A DNA stretch of 36,060 nucleotides from Lysinibacillus parviboronicapiens (GTDB lineage Bacteria > Bacillota > Bacilli > Bacillales_A > Planococcaceae). The stretch spans positions 1 to 36,060 of the forward strand of contig NZ_PYWI01000036.1 in assembly GCF_003049575.1 (NCBI RefSeq). Direction: 5' to 3'. The notes under the pieces were generated by a model. It searched no databases. It was not told where the DNA came from and saw nothing but the letters and a program-made list of their open reading frames with translations. The position numbers were made by a program, and so were the translations under genes. Positions 31,621-36,060 of this stretch are shown piece after piece. Position 1 is the first letter of the stretch. Every line of letters begins with the position of its first letter.

Positions 31621-32283
31621 ATGCATATATCAATTGAATGGACCTATAAAACGCCAAAAGGTGCGGGGACAGTTTTGCACTCTTATGAAATGCCGGCAGC
31701 CCAAGCCTTATTATTAGCAGAGGATATGGAGCGTACAGGTCGCGTGAAGTCACTACACTTCAACGATCGCCAAGATGTAATATGGTCGATTAAAGAGTTA
31801 AAGGCATACTTAAAAGAAGTTGATACTGAGCCACATAACATTACGGTCTATTTTGATGGGGGATTTGACCGTACGACAAAACAGTCAGGTTTAGGATGTG
31901 TCATTTATTATGAACAGAATGGTAGGCCATACAGATTAAGAAGAAATGCCTCTTCCGCTGAACTCAAATCAAATAACGAAGCAGAATATGCAGCGCTCTA
32001 TTTAAGTTTAGTGGAGCTAGAATTATTAAATGTACATCATCTACCTATTAGCTTTGTGGGTGATTCGCAAGTTGCTATCAATCAATTAAGTGGAGAATGG
32101 CCAGCACTAGAAAAAGACCTAGCAAATTGGGCAGATAAAATTGACGCAAAGTTAAACGAACTAGGGATCCAGCCTGAATACAAGCCAGTATCGCGAAAAG
32201 ATAATTCAGAAGCGGATCGACTGGCAACGCAAGCTTTAAAAGGCATTGATATTACAGGTTTGAGCGAACTTGTTAAAGAATAA
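31621..32283 (+). CDS. ypeP: RNase HI-like protein YpeP
   Basis: A 220-residue protein with a bacillus-specific N-terminal part (1-70) and an RNase H fold (about 72-210). The four acidic active-site residues are visible as Asp79 (YFDGGFD), Glu120 (NNEAEYAAL), Asp148 (VGDSQ) and Asp199 (KDNSEADRLA). The enzyme type cleaves RNA in RNA-DNA hybrids; B. subtilis YpeP is not an essential RNase H, and activity varies among homologues. GGAGGG lies 7 nt before the ATG. It is a single gene with its own terminator. Confidence 0.9.
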   Translation: MHISIEWTYKTPKGAGTVLHSYEMPAAQALLLAEDMERTGRVKSLHFNDRQDVIWSIKELKAYLKEVDTEPHNITVYFDGGFDRTTKQSGLGCVIYYEQNGRPYRLRRNASSAELKSNNEAEYAALYLSLVELELLNVHHLPISFVGDSQVAINQLSGEWPALEKDLANWADKIDAKLNELGIQPEYKPVSRKDNSEADRLATQALKGIDITGLSELVKE

Positions 32284-32305
32284 GTTGCGCAGAGTATATG
32301 TAATG

Positions 32306-32338
32306 GGAGACTTCTCAAAATTTGAGTCGTCTCCTTTT
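32306..32338 (+). terminator. Terminator of ypeP
   Basis: Stem GGAGAC/GTCTCC (32306-32311 and 32329-32334) with inner CTCAAA/TTTGAG and a TTTT tail, 22 nt after the stop. Confidence 0.82.
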
Positions 32339-32474
32339 ACGTGAATATACCTATAAATCTAAATGTGTTAGGTAATTGGTATTTTTCTTTTTCATCATAA
32401 ATTTTCCTGTGCAAGCTGTAACTTTTTCCATTTTAAAGCTACTACTTCCATGAACTTAAAAATGAGGAGAGATT

Positions 32475-33407
32475 ATGATGAAGATGAAAAAATTCGTACC
32501 CGTAGCTATGACAGCGTTGTTATTTGGAAGCGCAGTAGTAACACCAGTTGCTTCAGCTAATGAAGGAAGTCCGACAAATGCAGAACAGCAAATTCCACAG
32601 ATTCAAATTGATCCAGTCCATATTTTCAACAACACGTATGGAACAATCGATCATGTAAATGTGAGTGAAAACATTACATATTACACGTTAAAAGACGGTG
32701 AACAATCGAATATTCTTGAGGTAACAAAAAATACACTTGTTTTTGATAATACAGGGAAAAAAGTGGAACTTCAAAAAGGCGATAAAGTAGTAGCTTACAC
32801 ATTTGCAAACAAGCCTCAAAAAGCCATTTACCCACCACAATTCAATCCTGATGTTATCATAGTTGAAACAGAGGAAGCAGGTTTTGTAGAAGTCGATTAT
32901 TTCTTTGAAAACTTAACAAATACTTACGATATTTTAAAATTAAATATTGCTGAAAATACTGAGCTTTTAAATATAAAGGGAGATAAAGTAACGGCGGATG
33001 ACTTAGCAGAGAAACATTTAGTTGTGTTCTATACAGCATCAACAAAAAGTATCCCAGCTCAAACAACGCCTTCGAAAGTAATAGTTCTTGATGATGAGAA
33101 ACAAAATACTACGGAAATTCCAAATGTACAAGCAGAAATCGCAGAAATACTAGCGACTGATTATTATGAAGTAGATGGAACGAAGATGGTGCCATTACGT
33201 GTGATTGCAGAAAAGCTTGGCTACACTGTAGAGTCAACAGGGAAAGGCGCAATTATTTCAAAAGGTAATTTATCGTACACAATTACTCGTGGAGAAAAAA
33301 TGTTTGGTTATAATAAAGCATTGTTTCCTTTAGAGGTAGCACCAGCATTGTTAGAGGATCAAAAAACATATGTACCTGTTGAATTTGTAGAGACTTATTT
33401 AAAATAA
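32475..33407 (+). CDS. Secreted protein with copper-amine-oxidase-N domain
   Basis: A 310-residue exported protein. A signal peptide (MMKMKKFVPVAMTALLFGSA, cleavage after VASA near residue 28) is followed by a beta-rich region (about 50-200; NTYGTIDHVNVSENITYYTL, KGDKVVAYTF) and a C-terminal Cu_amine_oxidN1-type domain (about 220-310; YYEVDGTKMVPLRVIAEKLG, TYVPVEFVETYLK). Despite the name this domain is not an oxidase; in bacilli it is a common stalk or wall-associated module. GAGGAG lies 5 nt before the first ATG; the second Met, two codons on, is an alternative. The 5' gap from 32339 shows nothing else. Its function is unknown. Confidence 0.85.
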   Translation: MMKMKKFVPVAMTALLFGSAVVTPVASANEGSPTNAEQQIPQIQIDPVHIFNNTYGTIDHVNVSENITYYTLKDGEQSNILEVTKNTLVFDNTGKKVELQKGDKVVAYTFANKPQKAIYPPQFNPDVIIVETEEAGFVEVDYFFENLTNTYDILKLNIAENTELLNIKGDKVTADDLAEKHLVVFYTASTKSIPAQTTPSKVIVLDDEKQNTTEIPNVQAEIAEILATDYYEVDGTKMVPLRVIAEKLGYTVESTGKGAIISKGNLSYTITRGEKMFGYNKALFPLEVAPALLEDQKTYVPVEFVETYLK

Positions 33408-33517
33408 TTTAAATCATTGCCCATGGAGTTTTTACGAGAAGTAATTAATAAGCATTATATCTGAAAGTAAGCTAGATTGTTTAAAGTCCGTTTATAGTGC
33501 TCAATATTTTATGTGGC

Positions 33518-33555
33518 AAAGCACATTACTAATTAATTTTAGTAGTGTGCTTTTT
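33518..33555. terminator. Bidirectional terminator
   Basis: A 15-bp stem AAAGCACATTACTAA/TTAGTAGTGTGCTTT (one G-U) between convergent genes, followed by TTTTT. It overlaps the stop of the minus-strand gene by two bases. Confidence 0.88.
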
Positions 33556-33913
33556 ATTTTTTTGGCAAAAACAAATGATAATTGTCGGATGTTTTTTTGA
33601 AGGAATGTGTATCCGTAAAGTTTTGAGCTAATAGTAATTCATCAGAATACAGTAGCGTGTGATGGACATGCTGTTCAAAAAACTTTTTTGCATTTGCATA
33701 ATGCTCGTTGATAGAGATGGCACCGTAAACCTCTGGATGATCTAAAATATATATAAAATCACAAAGAACCTGATGAGTTTGATATTTTAGTATAACTGTT
33801 ATAAAAAATGTTCTTTCATCACAATATTGTAAATCGAAATAATGGAAAGTTACTTCTATTTTGTGGGTGAAGCTTGAAACGGAAGATAAATAATGTTTTT
33901 TCATAAGGACCAT
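33554..33913 (-). CDS. Hypothetical protein
   Basis: A 119-residue protein, rich in Phe, Tyr and His, with beta-strand-like stretches (HKIEVTFHYFDLQYCDERTF) and a charged C-terminus (SDNYHLFLPKK). It has no signal peptide or recognisable domain. The ATG at 33913 (MVLMKKHYLSS) has AAAGGTGG 8 nt upstream; an in-frame GTG lies further up within the ribosome site. It is divergent from hemZ and convergent with the secreted protein gene, so it is a single-gene unit. I do not recognise the family. Confidence 0.65.
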   Translation of the reverse strand: MVLMKKHYLSSVSSFTHKIEVTFHYFDLQYCDERTFFITVILKYQTHQVLCDFIYILDHPEVYGAISINEHYANAKKFFEQHVHHTLLYSDELLLAQNFTDTHSFKKTSDNYHLFLPKK

Positions 33914-34013
33914 TATCAACACCACCTTTATGTCTATTTTTATTCAGAATATTCAGTCTTTATAGGTGGTTAACATAGTAGCTTTGCGTAAGCTTATCAA
34001 AATTTGTTAAACT

Positions 34014-34028
34014 ATTGATGCAATCAAT
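34014..34028. promoter_or_regulatory. Palindrome in front of hemZ
   Basis: Inverted repeat ATTGAT-GCA-ATCAAT about 50 nt upstream of hemZ, downstream of a possible -35 (TTGTTA, 34004-34009). It resembles an FNR box (TTGAT-N4-ATCAA), but the spacer here is 3 nt, so the match is imperfect. Confidence 0.4.
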
Positions 34029-34078
34029 TATCGGTCATTTCGGTAAAAATGGAATATTGAAAGAAGAGAGCGAAAAAG

Positions 34079-35584
34079 ATGAAAATTATTCACATAGATC
34101 AAAAATATCCTGAGGATTGGATTCGAGTTTTAAATCATATTGCGAATTTATTTTTTGAGGATTCCAAGCTAAAAGTTGAAGCACATGGAGCTGATATGGC
34201 GGTTACTTTTACATACCACGTTGAAGCAGATTTCTCTGTATATACGAATGCTATCCTAGAGGTAGATGGCAAACGATATACGAATGATTATCATATTAAA
34301 TACGATACTGAAGCTGTGGGACGTGAGCTAAATATACGGATGAAGCGTGCATTATCACATGTATTTTTAGATGTATTAGAACAGTATTCGGGTATGCATC
34401 AACAATGGGGAATATTAACAGGCGTGCGACCAACAAAACTGTATCATAAATTCCGAAAGGCTGGCATGAACGATGCAGAAATTGCTGAGGTACTTATACG
34501 AGATTTCCGCCTGTCACAGGAAAAGGTTGAGCTTTTAAAGGAAATAGTGGATCGTCAGCTAGTGACAATTCCCGACTTAGATAACATCGGTAAAGAAATT
34601 AGCGTTTATATCGGCATTCCATTTTGCCCGACGAAATGTGCATACTGCACATTCCCAGCTTATGCAATTGGCAGTAACCGCAAGCAAGGTCGTGTAGCTA
34701 CATTTTTAGACGGACTCCATATTGAACTGCGTGAAATGGGGAAATGGTTGACGGAAAATAAGATGAAAATTACTTCGATTTATTGGGGGGGAGGTACACC
34801 AACTTCTATAGAGGCCGATGAAATGGATGCATTGTATCAAACGATGTATGAAACTTTCCCTCATCCTGAAACCATTCGTGAGGTGACAGTTGAAGCAGGA
34901 CGACCTGATACAATTACACCAGAAAAATTAGCTGTGCTGAAAAAATGGGGCATTGATCGCATCAGTGTCAATCCTCAGTCGTATACGGATGAAACGTTAA
35001 AGGCAATTGGTCGTCATCATACGGTGCAGGAAACCATTGATAAGTTTTGGCTAGCACGTGAATCAGGTATGAATAACATTAATATGGATTTAATTATTGG
35101 CTTGCCGAATGAGGGGATTTACGAATTCCAGCATTCATTGGATGAATCAGAAAAAATGCAACCAGAGTCGTTAACAGTTCATACGCTATCATTTAAGCGA
35201 GCATCAGAAATGACACGCAATAAAGATAAATACAAGGTAGCAGACCGTGATACTGTCGCCGAAATGATGCAGATGGCGCAGGTGTGGGCGAAGGATAATG
35301 ATTATGTACCTTACTATTTATATCGTCAAAAAAATATATTAGGGAATTTGGAAAATGTCGGCTATAGCAAAGCGGGAGAGGAAAGTATCTATAATATCGT
35401 TATAATGGAGGAAGTACAGACCATTTTAGGAATTGGTTGTGGGGCATCTTCGAAATTTGTACATCCAGAAACAGGGAAGATTACACAGTTCCATAATCCT
35501 AAGGATCCTGCAGCCTATATCATGACATTTGAAGAAGCAACAGCAAAAAAAATCGAACTGTTAAATGATTTATATAATGCTTAA
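34079..35584 (+). CDS. hemZ: Coproporphyrinogen III dehydrogenase-like protein HemZ
   Basis: A 501-residue radical-SAM protein, the same length as B. subtilis HemZ. An N-terminal extension (1-170) is followed by the radical-SAM core with CPTKCAYC (Cys183, 187, 190) and TFPAYAIG, the glycine-rich YWGGGTPTS (about 238-246), TVEAGRPDTIT and ISVNPQSYTDETL. HemZ has been linked to oxygen-independent haem synthesis in B. subtilis, but strict CPO activity is debated for HemN-like relatives. The ribosome site (AGAGAG region) is weak. A palindrome sits upstream. The IS element begins 28 nt after the stop, and no intact terminator remains. Confidence 0.93.
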   Translation: MKIIHIDQKYPEDWIRVLNHIANLFFEDSKLKVEAHGADMAVTFTYHVEADFSVYTNAILEVDGKRYTNDYHIKYDTEAVGRELNIRMKRALSHVFLDVLEQYSGMHQQWGILTGVRPTKLYHKFRKAGMNDAEIAEVLIRDFRLSQEKVELLKEIVDRQLVTIPDLDNIGKEISVYIGIPFCPTKCAYCTFPAYAIGSNRKQGRVATFLDGLHIELREMGKWLTENKMKITSIYWGGGTPTSIEADEMDALYQTMYETFPHPETIREVTVEAGRPDTITPEKLAVLKKWGIDRISVNPQSYTDETLKAIGRHHTVQETIDKFWLARESGMNNINMDLIIGLPNEGIYEFQHSLDESEKMQPESLTVHTLSFKRASEMTRNKDKYKVADRDTVAEMMQMAQVWAKDNDYVPYYLYRQKNILGNLENVGYSKAGEESIYNIVIMEEVQTILGIGCGASSKFVHPETGKITQFHNPKDPAAYIMTFEEATAKKIELLNDLYNA

Positions 35585-35612
35585 AAATAAAGAGCTATCA
35601 GAAAAACGGCAC

Positions 35613-36060
35613 TGACTACCTTTTTTGAGACAGTAAGAAAACACCTTTTAAACTGCCAGTTGACGGTATTTTACCGGTGACTGGTTGTTTAGTTTCGTTT
35701 GGATACGAATATTGTTATAATAGTGTATATATTCTTCGGCGATTCGAATCACACAAGCATTAGACGTGCTGTGTATTCCGTCGAGGTAGAACGTTTCGAT
35801 TGGGGAATTATCAGCGGGCGTGCCTTTGCGGGACATGCTCATGGTAATTCCTTTTTCTTTTACTGCTGCTTGATAGTCATATGATGTATACACAGAGCCC
35901 TGATCGCTATGCAGAATGATATCCTCAGGCAGTTGTTTCAATTGAGCGAGCGTATCTAAGATAAACGATGTATCTTGTGTACCACCGACTGTATAGGCAA
36001 TGATTTCACCGTTGTATAAATCCATGATGCTTGAAAGATATAACATCGACTGACCAAAAG
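35613..36060 (-). mobile_element. IS3-family insertion sequence, end only
   Basis: From a probable IS end at 35613 (TGACTACC, then a stretch reading TGTCTCAAAAAAGGT on the minus strand) to the window end. It contains the 3' part of an OrfB transposase and runs off the edge. It lies 28 nt downstream of hemZ. The exact boundary needs the other end. Confidence 0.75.
35648..36060 (-). pseudogene. IS3-family OrfB transposase, C-terminal part with internal deletion
   Basis: The C-terminal integrase (rve) part of an IS3/IS150-type OrfB transposase, open to the window edge on the 5' side. Visible are the second catalytic Asp in HSDQGSVYTSYDYQ and the Glu in DNSPIETFY, exactly 35 residues apart (the D-35-E spacing). 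The C-terminal signature YNNIRIQTKLNNQSPVKYR is intact. Family members read ESF-x-S-x-LKSE-x-FYL after the Glu; here PIE is joined directly to TFYLDGI, so about nine residues appear to be missing in frame. The catalytic residues remain, but the deleted turn next to the active site makes full activity doubtful. Confidence 0.75.

Overview
The window is AT-rich chromosomal DNA of a low-GC Gram-positive, most likely a Bacillales member near Lysinibacillus/Planococcaceae. This rests on strong AGGAGG-type ribosome sites, frequent GTG/TTG starts, Bacillus-type gene sets (yheB-yheA beside yheE, yhcYZ, queG-trmL, hemZ, bdbC, ypeP) and two exported proteins carrying S-layer homology (SLH) domains. The genus is inferred from gene content only. 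The first 19 bases are the Tn5/Nextera mosaic-end adapter and the last ~450 bases are the inside of an IS3-family element, so the window looks like a whole short-read contig that broke at two repeats.

Layout. Bases 20-478 hold a tRNA cluster (partial His, then Gln, Gly, Cys, Leu). From 0.6 to 8 kb lie a MazG-like pyrophosphohydrolase, a decayed glyoxalase-fold remnant, an SLH surface protein, an arylamine N-acetyltransferase whose proper start codon appears to be AUA, nagB, an EamA transporter pseudogene with three lesions, an LD-carboxypeptidase and a catalase. From 8 to 15 kb lie a YozG/DUF2975 pair, a lipoprotein, a DIP1984-like and a B3/4-domain gene, queG-trmL (tRNA wobble-base modification), a CatE-like dioxygenase, a 30-residue membrane peptide missed by usual length cut-offs, and a small acidic protein.

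From 15 to 26 kb lie an aldo/keto reductase, a 724-residue SLH-anchored 5'-nucleotidase, an RluA-type pseudouridine synthase, bdbC, the YhcY/YhcZ two-component system (its GAF domain carries four cysteines of the AirS Fe-S type), an orphan response regulator with Glu at the phosphorylation site, and a WYL regulator next to a zinc-ribbon/GyrI-like protein. From 26 to 36 kb lie an NDDD-type (manganese-like) CDF exporter, a CNNM/CorC membrane protein with a structured leader, yheE facing yheB-yheA, ypeP, a secreted copper-amine-oxidase-N-domain protein, hemZ and the truncated IS.

Most of the window is ordinary housekeeping or accessory chromosome. I found no CRISPR array, prophage, toxin-antitoxin or defence island, and no convincing wholly new multi-gene system. 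The best leads are local: the D-to-E response regulator with a possible 11-bp-phased direct repeat in its divergent intergenic region, the AUA-start acetyltransferase, the WYL operator palindrome, a dispersed GC-rich repeat family (one copy supplies the C-terminus of the CDF transporter), the leader of the CNNM gene, and an in-frame deletion in the transposase.
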